Shown here: piece by piece, positions 45,051-54,621 of the stretch
Layout: every line of letters starts with the position of its first letter
Position numbering within the stretch: the stretch's first letter is position 1
From: JAAUUJ01 sp964392245
GTDB taxonomy: Bacteria; Cyanobacteriota; Cyanobacteriia; Thermostichales; Thermostichaceae
Reading direction: 5' to 3'
NCBI GenBank assembly: GCA_964392245.1
Contig: CAYMOX010000002.1
Coordinates: 1-64,000, forward strand
DNA length: 64,000 nucleotides
Position numbers and translations under genes: made by a program
Notes under the pieces: generated by a model
Seen by the model: the letters and a program-made list of their open reading frames with translations, nothing else
Databases searched by the model: none
Told to the model about the DNA's origin: nothing

Positions 45051-46565
45051 TCCCTGCCCGGAAAGGTCATACCCGAAGAGACTGGGATCAACAGACTTGG
45101 ATACGATATCTCCCAATCCATACTCCTGCCAGCGGCGGTCCACCTGAGCTGCCATCGCCGGGTCAGACCGCAGAGGTTCCCCCCAGGGGTGATCGGTCTC
45201 TGGTGGGATTTTGGTAGTGGCATCAATGCCCATTCGTCCCCCCAAACCAATTTGGGTAGAGGCAAAATCCAGGGTGTCAAAGGGGGTGCGGGGAAGAATA
45301 AACACATCCCGAGTTGGATCCACTTTGGAACTGATTGCCCAGATGACCTGGCGTGGATCGCGGACATTAATATCGTGGTCCACCACCACCACAAACTTGG
45401 TGTACGTGAACTGAGGCAGCGCACTCCAGAAGGCTAGAGCGGCTCGCCGAGCCTGACCAGGGTAGGATTTGCGGATGGAAATAATCGCTGCTTTATAGCT
45501 AAGGGCCTCCATCGGCAGAAAGAAATCCACAATTTCATTCACCTGTTGCCGCAGGATGGGGGTATAGATGCGGTTGAGGGCAATGGCCACCATCGCTTCC
45601 TCTTTCGGAGGTTGGCCACTAAAAGTGGTCATGTAAATCGGATCGCGGCGGTGAGTCATGCAGTGAAAACGGATCAGAGGAGAATCCTCGACGCCCCCGT
45701 AGTAGCCCATGTGATCCCCAAACGGCCCATCCGGTTGCACCTCACCAGGGGTAATGCGACCCTCAAGAATGATCTCCGCCTGCCCAGGAACTTCCAGATC
45801 GAGAGTTTTACATTTCACCAATTCCACCCCTGCTCCCCCGTAAAGGCCAGCAAAGAGCCATTCCGACAGCTCCAGCGGAATGGGAGTGGCCGCCGCCATA
45901 ATCAGGAGGGGATCCACCCCCAGGGCAATCGCCACCTCCAGAGGTTGACCGCGTTCTGCCGCTTTTCGTAGATGACGGGCTCCCCCTCTCACGGACAGCC
46001 AGTGCACCGTCATCGTTTGGGCCGACTGCAGCTGCAGACGATAAACGCCCACATTAGGAGTGCCGGTTTCAACATCCTTCGTGATCACCAGCCCCAGGGT
46101 TATCACTTTGCCAGCATCCTGAGGCCAGGGGCGCAACAGCGGAAGCTGAGCCAGGTTTAGATCCTCGGTAATGACGACCTCCTGGCAGGGAGCCCCCCAA
46201 AGAATTGGATTGGGTTTGGCCTTGAGTACATCCCACAACAGCAACCCCATATCCAGAAGCTGCACCGGAGATTTCGGCGGCTTTGGACTCTGGAGTTTCC
46301 CCAGTTTTGTCCCCAGGTGCTCTAGTGCCTGCTGATCCTGCATGCCCATCGCCCAGCACACCCGTTCCACCGTGCCCAGAGCATTGATCAAGACCGGAAA
46401 GGTCGACCCCTTGACGTTTTCAAACAGGAGGGCAGGTCCCCCACAGGCCAGAAGACGATTGCTGATCTCAGCAATTTCCAAATCAGGGTCAACCGCAGAC
46501 TGGATCCGGCGAAGCTGACCGCGGTCTTCCAGGCTCTTGATAAATCCACGCAAATCTCTGGCCAT
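45033..46565 (-). CDS. ubiD: UbiD-family prenylated-FMN decarboxylase
   Basis: The protein has 510 residues from ATG 46565 (MARDLRGFIKSLEDRGQLRR) and shows the UbiD fold with GDHMGYYGGVEDSP and the C-terminal helical domain. The family decarboxylates aromatic acids; in cyanobacteria it is thought to act in plastoquinone synthesis on 4-hydroxy-3-solanesylbenzoate. It needs prFMN from UbiX, not in this window. A TTG 21 bases upstream is less likely. Confidence 0.93.
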   Translation of the reverse strand: MARDLRGFIKSLEDRGQLRRIQSAVDPDLEIAEISNRLLACGGPALLFENVKGSTFPVLINALGTVERVCWAMGMQDQQALEHLGTKLGKLQSPKPPKSPVQLLDMGLLLWDVLKAKPNPILWGAPCQEVVITEDLNLAQLPLLRPWPQDAGKVITLGLVITKDVETGTPNVGVYRLQLQSAQTMTVHWLSVRGGARHLRKAAERGQPLEVAIALGVDPLLIMAAATPIPLELSEWLFAGLYGGAGVELVKCKTLDLEVPGQAEIILEGRITPGEVQPDGPFGDHMGYYGGVEDSPLIRFHCMTHRRDPIYMTTFSGQPPKEEAMVAIALNRIYTPILRQQVNEIVDFFLPMEALSYKAAIISIRKSYPGQARRAALAFWSALPQFTYTKFVVVVDHDINVRDPRQVIWAISSKVDPTRDVFILPRTPFDTLDFASTQIGLGGRMGIDATTKIPPETDHPWGEPLRSDPAMAAQVDRRWQEYGLGDIVSKSVDPSLFGYDLSGQGSGFKG

Positions 46566-46745
46566 AACGTGCAAAGAGGGGAACAACTATCCATTGTGGC
46601 CGATGTTCAAATTGTGCCATGCGACCGCTGCCGATCTGGTTTATTTTAGGATGATGATAACGCTGGCCAATCTATTTCTGGGGGGTAAGCTGCTGTTTGC
46701 CGCACTCCCAGGCACAAGAGATTCACTGAAGGTGAGGGAAAAGCC

Positions 46746-48929
46746 GTGCAGGTAGCCTTGAATTACTATCGCATGCTGTCGGTGCCGGTACAGGCGGAAG
46801 AGCCCCAGATCGAGCAGGCATACCGGGAACGCGCTGGCTTACCCTATCAGGGTGCAGCCTCTTCGTCCCCTTTGTGGCAGGGGTTGTCAGCTGCTGCTCT
46901 GGAGGCTCGCAGCAAACTTCTGGATGAAGCGGTGATGGTGTTGCTGAACGCTGAGCAGCGGCAGTATTACGATACCCAACTGATGGCTCAACCTCATTTA
47001 CAGGTGAATTCCGAGCTTCTCCCAGGAGCTATGGTGCTTCTCTACGAGGCTGGAGACTATCCGGCAGCCCATGAGCTGGCAGGCCTGTGTCAGGATCTGG
47101 AGACAGAATTTCACCGTGATGCCAATCTGATCTCAGCGCTTGCCCGCCTGGAGATGGGGCGAGAATCCTGGCAAAAACACACCTATGAAGAGGCTGCTGT
47201 CTGGTTAGATGGGGCGCACACGGATCTGCAGAGCCATCGACTATTTCCAGAGTTACAGGCGGAGATTCTTGCCGATTTAGGGAAATTACGTCCTTATCGA
47301 GTTCTGCAACTGCTGCATGAGCCTCCTGAGCCGGAAACAGCGGATAGCAGGCGCGATGCAGACAGTCTTTCCGCCCACGAACGCGGCCTGATCCTGCTGC
47401 ACTCCATGCTGGAAGAACGTCAGGGAATTGAAGGCCATGGACAGGATGGTTCTGGCTTAACCACCGAGGATTTTCTCCGCTTTATTCAACGAACTCGTCG
47501 GCACATGATGGCGGCTGAGCAGGTGTCCCTATTCCAGAAGGAAATGGAACGCCCCTCAATGGTGGCCATGTACCTGGCGGTACAGGTGCAGATGGGACAG
47601 GGATATTTGGAGAAACGACCGGCTTTGATCCGAACGGCACGGGGATTGCTGGCTCGTCTCGCCCAACATCAGGACGTTCATCTGGAGCAGTCTATCTGTC
47701 ATCTCCTGCTGGGGGAAACCGAGATTGCCCTCCAACATTTACAGCAAATGCAGGAACCTGAGCCTCTCGCCTTTATTCGAGAGCATTCCCAGGGATCCCC
47801 GGACCTATTGCCTGGACTCTGCCGCTACGCCGAAAAGTGGTTTCAAGAGGAGGTGCTGTCCCAAATTCGTGATCTAGACAGCGCCGCCACCAGTCTGCAG
47901 GAGTATTTTGATAATCCACAGGTCCAGGCCTATCTGGATGAAATGCTTTCTACAGAAGAACAGGTGGTGGCTGGGGATACTGCTCCTCCTCTCCCGTTCG
48001 CACCTGTAAGTCAGAGGTGGAAGACCCAGGAGCTCTCCCCCGTTCAGGACTCTCCCTATGCCCTCCAAGGTCTAACCACAGGGGCAAGCACCCTTGCTGC
48101 TGAGACTAAGGTTACAGACACCCCCATGCCCCGCGAACCCAAACTTGACTTTGCCACCTCGCGCAGAGCCCATCAGGCACCCTCTGCCTGGGACAGCGAT
48201 GCCCCTCACTCATCCCCTGTCTCCTCTGAACCCGAGAGGAGTAGGAGTACCCAGAAAGCCCCAGCTGCTGGAGGGCCCCGCCCTGGTAAAGGAGGTGAGA
48301 CACTTCCGCCCCGCATGGCAGAATTGCCCACTCACCAGGGGCCACCCCCATCCCGCTCGTCTCGGCTTGACAATCCTTACCCACCTTCGATGCGCCACCG
48401 TGCTCGCAAGCGTCCGACACCTCAGCCTGAAGGGGGGATCGTCCAACAACTGTGGCGAAACAATATGGTGCGGCTCTCGGTGTCCCTGGGGATCTTAGCC
48501 TTTGCGATCTTTTTGATTATTCGAGTCGGGCAATTGATCATCAGCCCCCCCCAGCCGCAGGATCCAACGCTCCCCTCTCCCGATGAACCCCCCCAGGTGG
48601 ATCTCAACCAACCTCCTGTGGATGTGGCCACCAGTCCCTCCCCGAACCTGGGTTCGCCCGAACCCTCCCCTCAAATCCCCACCCAGTGGCAAGGGGTTTC
48701 TCAGGTGCGGGTGATCTCTGCAGACGGGGTTAACATTCGGCAGGAACCAGCGTTGCAAAGCCCTCGGGTGGGAACAGCCGCCAGTCGGGCCCTGCTGACG
48801 GTGGAAGAGGTGCAACTTAGCCTGGATCCCCAAATTTCTGCCTGGCTAAGGGTCAGTCCCTCCCAGGGTGCAGGCGGATGGATTGCTGTGGAATTTCAGG
48901 GCACCCCTCTGGTCGAGAGAGTGCAGTAG
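46746..48929 (+). CDS. ftn2: Cell-division protein Ftn2/ZipN (ARC6-like) with C-terminal SH3-like domain
   Basis: The 727-residue protein has an N-terminal J-like domain (LNYYRMLSVPVQAEEPQIEQ), the helical Ftn2 core with HVLEQ-like VHLEQSICHLLLGE and the conserved IREHSQGSPDLLPGLC. A long Pro/Ser/Glu-rich linker and one membrane helix (about 577-600) follow. ARC6-type proteins tether FtsZ to the membrane. In place of the usual IMS (DUF4101) domain, the C-terminus is an SH3b-like module (ADGVNIRQEPALQSPRVG). GTG start with GAGGG upstream. Confidence 0.9.
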   Translation: MQVALNYYRMLSVPVQAEEPQIEQAYRERAGLPYQGAASSSPLWQGLSAAALEARSKLLDEAVMVLLNAEQRQYYDTQLMAQPHLQVNSELLPGAMVLLYEAGDYPAAHELAGLCQDLETEFHRDANLISALARLEMGRESWQKHTYEEAAVWLDGAHTDLQSHRLFPELQAEILADLGKLRPYRVLQLLHEPPEPETADSRRDADSLSAHERGLILLHSMLEERQGIEGHGQDGSGLTTEDFLRFIQRTRRHMMAAEQVSLFQKEMERPSMVAMYLAVQVQMGQGYLEKRPALIRTARGLLARLAQHQDVHLEQSICHLLLGETEIALQHLQQMQEPEPLAFIREHSQGSPDLLPGLCRYAEKWFQEEVLSQIRDLDSAATSLQEYFDNPQVQAYLDEMLSTEEQVVAGDTAPPLPFAPVSQRWKTQELSPVQDSPYALQGLTTGASTLAAETKVTDTPMPREPKLDFATSRRAHQAPSAWDSDAPHSSPVSSEPERSRSTQKAPAAGGPRPGKGGETLPPRMAELPTHQGPPPSRSSRLDNPYPPSMRHRARKRPTPQPEGGIVQQLWRNNMVRLSVSLGILAFAIFLIIRVGQLIISPPQPQDPTLPSPDEPPQVDLNQPPVDVATSPSPNLGSPEPSPQIPTQWQGVSQVRVISADGVNIRQEPALQSPRVGTAASRALLTVEEVQLSLDPQISAWLRVSPSQGAGGWIAVEFQGTPLVERVQ

Positions 48930-48966
48930 GACCCATTAGCTCATGTATCGAGAAGGGTGTTAATTG

Positions 48967-49950
48967 GTGGATATCTTGCGCAATGTGCCTCTGGGGATCT
49001 ATCTGGAATCTCCTCGCACGTGGCTGCATGAGCTGGATCCACGGGTGAAATTGGCCTGGCTCCTCAGCGTTTTATTGAGTCCGATTCTGGCCACCAATGT
49101 ATGGCGGATCCTGGTGGTGGTCGTCTTGATTGGGTTGACCTTTGTCTGTCGTTTCCCTCCACGAGTCTGGGTCCGGCAACTGCCCCTGGTGACTTTTTTT
49201 GCGATCGTGACTTTTGGGTTGACCGCCGTAGCCCCCGATGGACTGGGGGTAACCTCTCATCCCCAAAGGCAGGGACCCGAGCTTCCTGCTTATGGCCTGG
49301 TGGCCCAGGAATCTTTGGTTTCTCCCCCTGCTGCTGGAGCTAATCCGCCCACAAATCTTCTCTCCCGATCCTGGGAGGATCTTCCCTCCCCCTCAGGCTA
49401 CAACTATTTTCTGATCAACCAACGGTTTCTAGGTGTTGGGCCGATGGTGGTCACGCGCCGGAGTATTTCTCTGGCCACCCGACTGGGAACCCTGATATTT
49501 ACACTGCTCTACAGCACCAATCTGTTTTTAATGACAACAGGACCTGAGGCTGTGGCCGAGGGGTTAGATTTTCTCCTCCGCCCTTTAAGGCGCTTCCCGA
49601 TCCCGACTGCAGAGATTATTCTTACCTTGACCCTGGCATTACGGTTCTTGCCCCTGGTGTTAGAGGAGGTGCAGAACCTGGTGCGATCGGTGCGAACCCG
49701 AGATATTCGCTGGCAATCCCTGGGACTGCGGGGAACAATTCATACCCTGCTGACCCTGGTCGAACGCCTTCTGGAGAATCTACTGTTGCGAGCAGAACAA
49801 ACCGCTGCGGCCATGCAGGCACGGGGGTACGCTGGTCCCCATATTCCGATTCGCTGGAGTATGCTGCACCTGCGAGCGTGGGACTGGAGCATGCTGGCAG
49901 GGCTCCCCCTCTTCTGGTTCATCCGTCTGGGCTGGTTCCACCCCAGTTAA
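48967..49950 (+). CDS. ecfT: ECF transporter transmembrane subunit EcfT (CbiQ family)
   Basis: The protein has about 327 residues and five or six helices. The cytoplasmic coupling motifs bearing Arg are visible as RTRDIRW and QARGYAGP, which contact the ATPase subunits. The N-terminal HELDPRVKLAWLL block is typical. An unusually long loop with Pro and Ser (about 100-145) lies after the third helix. S and A components are not adjacent, so it may serve several vitamin or metal transporters. TTG 48964 is an alternative start. Confidence 0.9.
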   Translation: MDILRNVPLGIYLESPRTWLHELDPRVKLAWLLSVLLSPILATNVWRILVVVVLIGLTFVCRFPPRVWVRQLPLVTFFAIVTFGLTAVAPDGLGVTSHPQRQGPELPAYGLVAQESLVSPPAAGANPPTNLLSRSWEDLPSPSGYNYFLINQRFLGVGPMVVTRRSISLATRLGTLIFTLLYSTNLFLMTTGPEAVAEGLDFLLRPLRRFPIPTAEIILTLTLALRFLPLVLEEVQNLVRSVRTRDIRWQSLGLRGTIHTLLTLVERLLENLLLRAEQTAAAMQARGYAGPHIPIRWSMLHLRAWDWSMLAGLPLFWFIRLGWFHPS

Positions 49951-51335
49951 GCCTGCTGGCCCCCCAGGATGGCGCGACAGCGAATGTAGGGTCCGCCCGC
50001 ATCCACCTTAGCGGGTTGCCCCTTGCCACAATGGCCCGATCCCAGATCCCAGACAAAATCTCGAGATACTGCGTCCACGCTTTTCAGAACATCAAAGGCA
50101 TTGCCAGTAATGGTTACCCCTCGCACCAGATCCGTAAGCTTTCCATCCTTAATGCGGTAGGCCCGTTCCACCCCAAACATAAATTCACCCGTGGCATCCG
50201 CCTGGCCATTGCGAGCTCCCTCCAGATAAAACCCTTCGGGTGTACTGGCAATCATCTCTTCCAGGGATAGCTCCCCGGGCTCAATGTAGGTGTTGCGCAT
50301 TCGGATCAAGGGTTGATCGGAGTATTCCCAGGCCCGAGCATTGCCCGTGGGTTCCACCCCAAACAGAGCTGCGGTTTCGCGGTTGTGCAAGTAACTTTTG
50401 AGGATGCCCCGTTCAATGATCACGGTGCGCTGGGTGGGCACCCCTTCATCATCAATGGGAAGCGATCCGCCCGCACCGGGTTGCCATTCCGAGACACCAG
50501 AATCACAGAGGGTGACCAGCTCACTCGCCACCTGTTGCCCCAGCTGATCCGCCGCCACCGAACCCGCCAGGACAAAGTCAGCTTCCACCGTATGGCCAAT
50601 GGCCTCATGAACCAGAAGTCCCACAATCGAAGGGGAGAGGATCACGGTCGAGCGTCCTCCTTCTGGGTATTTGGCCGAGAGCAGATCCACGGCGGTGGCA
50701 GCCGCACGTTCGGCCATTTGGGCAGGAGGGGTGCGGAACAGACACTCCCATCCCCCGGTCACCCCAATTGACTCCGATCCACTGCTCAAGGTGCCAGCAG
50801 CTTCAGCAATGGCATGAACGCGGAATTCTGGGCGGACGAGGCGGAAGGAGGCATTGGCGCCATCACTGGTAACCACCGCCTTTTCTTCAAAGATTTCGTT
50901 GTAGGTACAGCTGGCAGAGGTGATCTGTTGAGAGGCTTGACGGGCCTGAGCTTCCGTTTCTAGCGTCAGTGCCAGTTTTTCCTGCAAAGGCTTTTCCAGA
51001 ATCTCATCCACGCCAGCTTCCGAAAAATCTCCTGTAGCCAGGGTTACGGCAGGGAGTTGATCCAGCTTGTGTTGTCGATAAGCGGCACTGGCTTGAGCAG
51101 ATTGCCGGGCCAAGGAGATGGCCTCCCGGATCGCCTGGGAAGAGAGAGTTCCGGTGGCAGCAAATCCCCAGGTTCCCCCCTCCAGGACTCGCACTCCCAC
51201 GCCGGTACGGCGACGAACACTGCTCCGCTCGATCCTGCCTTTTTCGGCGGTAATGCTGCGAAAGATCTTGCTGTGGTAGCGCAATTCCACGAATCCTTCT
51301 GCGTCTTTAATAATATCTGCCAGTTGTTCTCGCAT
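49947..51335 (-). CDS. tldD: TldD/PmbA-family metalloprotease
   Basis: The 462-residue protein has the zinc site HEAIGH (HExxxH) near residue 242, as expected for TldD, and the C-terminal GxxG-rich barrel. TldD-TldE complexes degrade unfolded peptides and process microcins or toxins-antitoxins. A TldE/PmbA partner is not in the window. Its stop overlaps the ecfT stop. Confidence 0.93.
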   Translation of the reverse strand: MREQLADIIKDAEGFVELRYHSKIFRSITAEKGRIERSSVRRRTGVGVRVLEGGTWGFAATGTLSSQAIREAISLARQSAQASAAYRQHKLDQLPAVTLATGDFSEAGVDEILEKPLQEKLALTLETEAQARQASQQITSASCTYNEIFEEKAVVTSDGANASFRLVRPEFRVHAIAEAAGTLSSGSESIGVTGGWECLFRTPPAQMAERAAATAVDLLSAKYPEGGRSTVILSPSIVGLLVHEAIGHTVEADFVLAGSVAADQLGQQVASELVTLCDSGVSEWQPGAGGSLPIDDEGVPTQRTVIIERGILKSYLHNRETAALFGVEPTGNARAWEYSDQPLIRMRNTYIEPGELSLEEMIASTPEGFYLEGARNGQADATGEFMFGVERAYRIKDGKLTDLVRGVTITGNAFDVLKSVDAVSRDFVWDLGSGHCGKGQPAKVDAGGPYIRCRAILGGQQA

Positions 51336-51433
51336 TGACCACCTGAAAATCGAGAGCCCTATGCGATGACCTTACCCCCCTTCGTTTGCCAGCCAGGCAG
51401 TCAAGAGTGGAGAGGGATCGCTTACTTTTCTAG

Positions 51434-51892
51434 TTATAACGCTTCTTCCTTGAGGCTAAAAAAGTCCCCCAGTTCGGCTTGCGGGTGACAGTCGATGCAG
51501 GTGGTGACTCTTGGCGGGTAAGGGAATATTACATCCGGGTGCAGGGCCTGAAAAAACCGAGAGTCTGGCAGTCGGAAGGGGACTGTCTCCCCCTGTTGCA
51601 CTGGACGGGAATTCGGCCTGAGGTAACTCCACGCCAGTTGTAGATCCACCCCCAGAGGCGGTTGAATGCGCTGACCATAGTGATCGGGATCCGCCAGTAG
51701 CCGTTCCCAGGTTTGGCTGGGCATCACCTCCGCAGGTAAGGCCAGATGACAAGTGCCGCAATGGCGGGCATAAGCGGCCTGTTGTAACTGCTCCTGGGTT
51801 AGGGATTCCTGTGCAGAGACCATCCAAGCCAAGCCCATACTGATCAATAAGATCAGCACACTCAACCAGAAACGGTGTTTACCCATGTCCAT
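51434..51892 (-). CDS. Diheme c-type cytochrome
   Basis: ATG 51892 follows GGAGG. The 152-residue protein has a signal peptide (SVLILLISMGLAWMVSAQ) and two heme c motifs, CGTCH near residue 46 and CIDCH near the C-terminus, about 90 residues apart. It matches the small cyanobacterial diheme cytochromes C, periplasmic or lumenal, whose partners are unknown. Confidence 0.88.
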   Translation of the reverse strand: MDMGKHRFWLSVLILLISMGLAWMVSAQESLTQEQLQQAAYARHCGTCHLALPAEVMPSQTWERLLADPDHYGQRIQPPLGVDLQLAWSYLRPNSRPVQQGETVPFRLPDSRFFQALHPDVIFPYPPRVTTCIDCHPQAELGDFFSLKEEAL

Positions 51893-51949
51893 TGGTCCTC
51901 CGAGTTGCCTTTTCTCCCATGACACCCTTTCTCAGTCAGCGTTCCCTCT

Positions 51950-53092
51950 TTACTGCGAAATCACCACAGCGACAGGGGTGAGGGCATTGGCACGGGAGCC
52001 ATTTCCCAGTTGACCTGCGTGATTGCTGCCCCAGCAATAGGCGGTCTGATCCTTAAGCAGGGCACAGGTATGGGCAGCCCCAGCCGTTATGGTTTCCACA
52101 TGCTCCAATCCAGCCACCGTTACCGGAATCGATGACATGCGAGTGGTTCCATTTCCCAATTGCCCTAAGGTATTAGCCCCCCAACACTGAACCCGATCAT
52201 CCTGCAGGATGGCACAGGCATGAAAATAGCCTGCAGTGATCGCCCGAGCAGACTGCATTCCGTTGACGAGAACTGGCATGCGACCTGTGTCTAAACTGCC
52301 ATTGCCCAGTTGCCCAAAATCGTCTACCCCCCAGCAAAGCACCTGCCCCTGGGAAGTCAATCCACAGGTAAATCCTTCACCAGCGGACAGTTGCTGCAGC
52401 GGGCCAAGGCCCAGATTCTCAGGTTCAAATGCCCCATGATTCACCAGGTAAGCGCCCCAGCACCAGGCGATATGGTTTAAATCCAGGGCACAGGTATGCC
52501 AGCTTCCCGCCGCCAGGACTTCAGCCTGCAAGAGGGCTCGAATCCAGAGAGGGGTTTGGGACTGAGGCCCAGCCTGTACCCCTGCCCCCAGCTGACCCCG
52601 CACATTGGATCCCTGGCAATGGATGGTTTGATCCCCAAGCAAAAAACAGGTGTGAAAGCGACCTGAGCTCACCGCCCGCACCGGCGAAGCCAGGGAAGTC
52701 ACAGCCTCAGGACTCGATGTATTGATGGCTATCGGGGGAAAGGTTTCATCCCCATCAACTCCCCAGCATTGCACATCTCCCTCAGTTAACACGGCGCAGG
52801 TCTGGGTGCCATACGCCTCCAGATGCGTTACCCCATACAATCCAGGAACTGGGGTTGGATTCGCTACGGAGGATCCTGTCCCGATCCCCAGCTGACCCTC
52901 TTCGTGACTTCCCCAGCACCATACTGTCCCGCTTACGTGTAAACCACAGGTATGCACAGCCCCTGCAGTGATCTGTTGAAATGCCAGGGAAGGCTGAGCA
53001 AGAGCGGATCCTGCCGACAGCATGGCCCCCCCCAGGACCAGCAGGGAAGGAAAACACTTTCGCAGAGACCAGAGTGTTAAGGACAAACGCAT
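51950..53092 (-). CDS. Secreted RCC1-repeat beta-propeller
   Basis: ATG 53092 encodes a signal peptide (cleavage after GSALA). Seven RCC1-type repeats follow, each with a core like AGxxHTCAL...xxxWCWGxNxxGQLGNG, enough for a closed seven-bladed propeller. Almost every blade carries a pair of cysteines 9-10 residues apart, which may form a disulfide per blade outside the cell. Relatives include BLIP-II-like and myxobacterial secreted RCC1 proteins. Ligand unknown. It lies just downstream of the CBS-MCP gene. Confidence 0.88.
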   Translation of the reverse strand: MRLSLTLWSLRKCFPSLLVLGGAMLSAGSALAQPSLAFQQITAGAVHTCGLHVSGTVWCWGSHEEGQLGIGTGSSVANPTPVPGLYGVTHLEAYGTQTCAVLTEGDVQCWGVDGDETFPPIAINTSSPEAVTSLASPVRAVSSGRFHTCFLLGDQTIHCQGSNVRGQLGAGVQAGPQSQTPLWIRALLQAEVLAAGSWHTCALDLNHIAWCWGAYLVNHGAFEPENLGLGPLQQLSAGEGFTCGLTSQGQVLCWGVDDFGQLGNGSLDTGRMPVLVNGMQSARAITAGYFHACAILQDDRVQCWGANTLGQLGNGTTRMSSIPVTVAGLEHVETITAGAAHTCALLKDQTAYCWGSNHAGQLGNGSRANALTPVAVVISQ

Positions 53093-53116
53093 GAAGGGTA
53101 GATGCGGCTGCCTCAA

Positions 53117-54244
53117 CTACACCTGAGCCTGGGTATTATCCAGGAGGGACTGGAGTTGATCGAGAGCTTCCTGAGCGATCTGAGCCTGTTCCGAGAGGGA
53201 TTGCACCACCTCAGCACTGGATTGAGCCGCCACCACTGTATTGTTACTTTTCCGTTGAATTCGATCCGCCAGACCACGGATGCGACTGCTGGCTTCAGTG
53301 GTTCGTCCGGCCAGTTTCCGAATCTCCTGGGCAATGGCCCCAAATCCTCCCACAGTGCCTCCGCTGCTGCGATTAGCTTCTACAGCCGCGTTGAATGAAA
53401 GGAGACGGATATACCCGGCCACTTCCACAATCAGTTCGGCAATAGTGTTAATCTCCCGCAACTCTGAAGACAGATCCTGACTACTCCGGGCAATTTCCTC
53501 CGCCAGGCTACGAACTTTTTCCACACCCTCAAAGGTAGCCGCAAAGGTGGATTTCCCTTTCTCCGACAACAGAGCACTAATCTCAAGAATGCGGGAATTG
53601 AGTTGAGCCAGTTCATCTGAACGAGCCTGTGCCGCTTGGCGCTCGACCTCCAGGGCCAGGTTCTGGGCCAGGATCTCTGATTTCTGCCGCTCCAGATCTT
53701 GAGCGTACTTTAAGCTGCGGTTTTTCTCTTTTTCCAGGGCCACCAGCACCGATTTCATTTTTTCCTGCTGCTCTTCAATCTTGCGCTGGGTTGCTAGGTG
53801 AACCTGGGCCTGGGCCACTAGCAAAATGGGCATATCCAGCAATCGGTATTCGTTGTTGCCTAAATCCACGACAACCGGATCATAAATCGTTTCTTCCGGA
53901 CGCTGGAACGCGTGCTGCGCAGCCTCTACCACGGTTGAGGATCCCTGGACGAGAATATAGTCCCGTTGGTGAAACTCAATCATAGAGTTGATCGGACGGT
54001 TCAAAAAAACATCCAGACCATAGGGACGACTTAACATCCACTCCAGAATGGCGCGGCGAGTCAACATCCCGACGATGCCAGCGTCATCTCCAGTGACCAC
54101 AACACCACAAAGATTGTTATCATCCTCAAGACGGCGTACAACGTTTTCGCAAGGGGTTTCATAGCTCACCTGAAAGTCAATCAGGTTGAGATCGCGAAGC
54201 TTGGCATCTGTGGATAGTTTGGGGGTTTCGATAAGAGTTGACAT
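53117..54244 (-). CDS. Soluble CBS-pair methyl-accepting-type signalling protein
   Basis: The 375-residue cytoplasmic protein has an N-terminal CBS pair (about 20-145, with VVVTGDDAGIVGMLTRRAIL), a coiled coil (about 155-215) and a short MCP signalling domain whose tip reads RLLSFNAAVEANRSSGGTVG. No membrane helix is present. CBS pairs bind adenine nucleotides, so it may feed energy state into CheA signalling. The hairpin tip diverges from the usual NAxIEAARAGExGRGF. Confidence 0.85.
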   Translation of the reverse strand: MSTLIETPKLSTDAKLRDLNLIDFQVSYETPCENVVRRLEDDNNLCGVVVTGDDAGIVGMLTRRAILEWMLSRPYGLDVFLNRPINSMIEFHQRDYILVQGSSTVVEAAQHAFQRPEETIYDPVVVDLGNNEYRLLDMPILLVAQAQVHLATQRKIEEQQEKMKSVLVALEKEKNRSLKYAQDLERQKSEILAQNLALEVERQAAQARSDELAQLNSRILEISALLSEKGKSTFAATFEGVEKVRSLAEEIARSSQDLSSELREINTIAELIVEVAGYIRLLSFNAAVEANRSSGGTVGGFGAIAQEIRKLAGRTTEASSRIRGLADRIQRKSNNTVVAAQSSAEVVQSLSEQAQIAQEALDQLQSLLDNTQAQV

Positions 54245-54395
54245 ATCTGCCCTTGCTGCAGCCTGCGGTTATGGTTACCTTCTCTTTGCTTCGCAAAGTA
54301 TAGCTTCAGTGTAGGACCAAGCCGCTAAACTTTCCACCTATTGGAGACTAAGAGAGGTTAAAGAAGTTACATCCAACACTGGAGTGAGTCAACCC

Positions 54396-54608
54396 ATGTC
54401 ATCTAGCCCGGCCCCGATCTTGCTTCTCCAGCTACTACTCCTGTCTCTGGGGCTGAGTTTTGGCCTCAAATGGGGTGGTCCCTTGTTGCCTTTACAGGCT
54501 TCCACCCCGACATTGCTGATCTTAATTTGCCTTCCTGGTTTTACGGTTGCACTCATCCTGTTCTGGCTGAGCAGGTCCAGCCGTGAACCTAACCAGGAAG
54601 GCGGTTGA
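54396..54608 (+). CDS. Small two-helix membrane protein
   Basis: About 70 residues with two hydrophobic helices (PILLLQLLLLSLGLSFGL and LLILICLPGFTVALILFWL) and a polar tail. The ATG at 54396 or a GTG at 54384 may start it; GGAG lies close upstream. No family recognised. Confidence 0.65.
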   Translation: MSSSPAPILLLQLLLLSLGLSFGLKWGGPLLPLQASTPTLLILICLPGFTVALILFWLSRSSREPNQEGG

Positions 54609-54621
54609 TCCTTGAGATTGC

